Of a DNA stretch of 64,000 nt, positions 63,882 to 64,000 are shown piece after piece (position 1 is the stretch's first letter; each line of letters opens with the position of its first letter). The stretch is from contig NZ_LLWQ01000207.1 in NCBI RefSeq assembly GCF_001447385.1, positions 1-64,000 on the forward strand. Reading direction: 5' to 3'. A model generated the notes under the pieces. The model ran no database searches. It was given only the letters and a program-made list of their open reading frames with translations, and had not been told where the DNA came from. This DNA comes from Paracoccus sp. MKU1 (GTDB lineage: Bacteria; Pseudomonadota; Alphaproteobacteria; Rhodobacterales; Rhodobacteraceae). Position numbers and translations under genes: made by a program.

Positions 63882-64000
63882 TTACTCCGCCGCGATCCGC
63901 GCCTGCGGGCCGCCGGTGAAATCACCCATCTTGCCCGCATACCATTCCGAGAAATTGTTCAGCATGAATTCCGAGGGCGCATAGGGGCCGGGCCGATAGG
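63882..64000 (-). CDS. C-terminal end of probable Rieske-type oxygenase, cut by window edge
   Basis: The last 38 codons are visible (ending YRPGPYAPSEFMLNNF, then EWYAGKMGDFTGGPQARIAAE and a TAA at 63882). The rest lies beyond base 64000. The short piece cannot prove a family by itself. Its place directly before a ferredoxin-fused reductase, and the style of the C-terminus, suggest the alpha subunit of a GbcA- or stachydrine-demethylase-like oxygenase. Confidence 0.55.
   Translation of the reverse strand, partial: YRPGPYAPSEFMLNNFSEWYAGKMGDFTGGPQARIAAE

Overview
The window reads as a high-GC alphaproteobacterial chromosome or chromid segment. The complete quinohemoprotein amine dehydrogenase (qhp) locus, the many ABC uptake systems and the gene styles suggest Rhodobacterales, most likely Paracoccus; this placement is inference from gene content. 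I see no rRNA, tRNA, insertion sequence, phage or CRISPR array.

Region 1 (1-17.9 kb) is an alicyclic-acid degradation locus. A minus-strand run of about 14 kb carries badH, badI, a five-gene branched-chain-amino-acid-type (HAAT) ABC importer, an acyl-CoA dehydrogenase, an acyl-CoA ligase, an SDR, a FadB-type bifunctional enzyme, two decayed genes (a thiolase and a glutaryl-CoA dehydrogenase) and etfBA. A MarR regulator (badR-like) is divergent from badH. Next to it lie a second acyl-CoA dehydrogenase, a zinc alcohol dehydrogenase and badK. Together they would import cyclohexanecarboxylate, form its CoA ester, oxidise and hydrate the ring, open it to pimeloyl-CoA and start beta-oxidation. The last steps toward glutaryl-CoA breakdown are broken here.

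Region 2 (18.1-25.3 kb) is a polar-amino-acid-type ABC importer with an agmatinase-family ureohydrolase, an asparaginase, an extra ATPase and a divergent LysR regulator, suggesting use of a guanidino or amino-acid nitrogen source. Region 3 (25.8-31.8 kb) is a complete urea-type importer, urtABCDE, without urease genes in the window.

Region 4 (32.0-43.8 kb) is the qhp locus: qhpG divergent from qhpADCBEF, then qhpR, an aldehyde dehydrogenase and a YghU-type GST. The small QhpC subunit has every cross-linking residue at the known spacing. A 15-base element occurs as inverted pairs in front of both qhpA and the aldehyde dehydrogenase gene, which points to one regulon for amine oxidation and aldehyde removal.

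Region 5 (43.9-49.7 kb) holds an HMG-CoA-lyase-type enzyme, a class III CoA-transferase, a LysR regulator and a NitT/TauT-type ABC importer. Region 6 (50.3-64 kb) combines an OpuC/ProU-like quaternary-amine importer, a nitrilase-superfamily amidase, an isovaleryl-CoA-type dehydrogenase, an acyl-CoA ligase, an MmgE/PrpD protein, a GlxA-type AraC regulator, a two-subunit flavin amine dehydrogenase, a ferredoxin-fused reductase and the 3' end of what is probably a Rieske oxygenase. This looks like a catabolic route for a betaine-like compound whose substrate I cannot name, and it is the best candidate here for an undescribed pathway.
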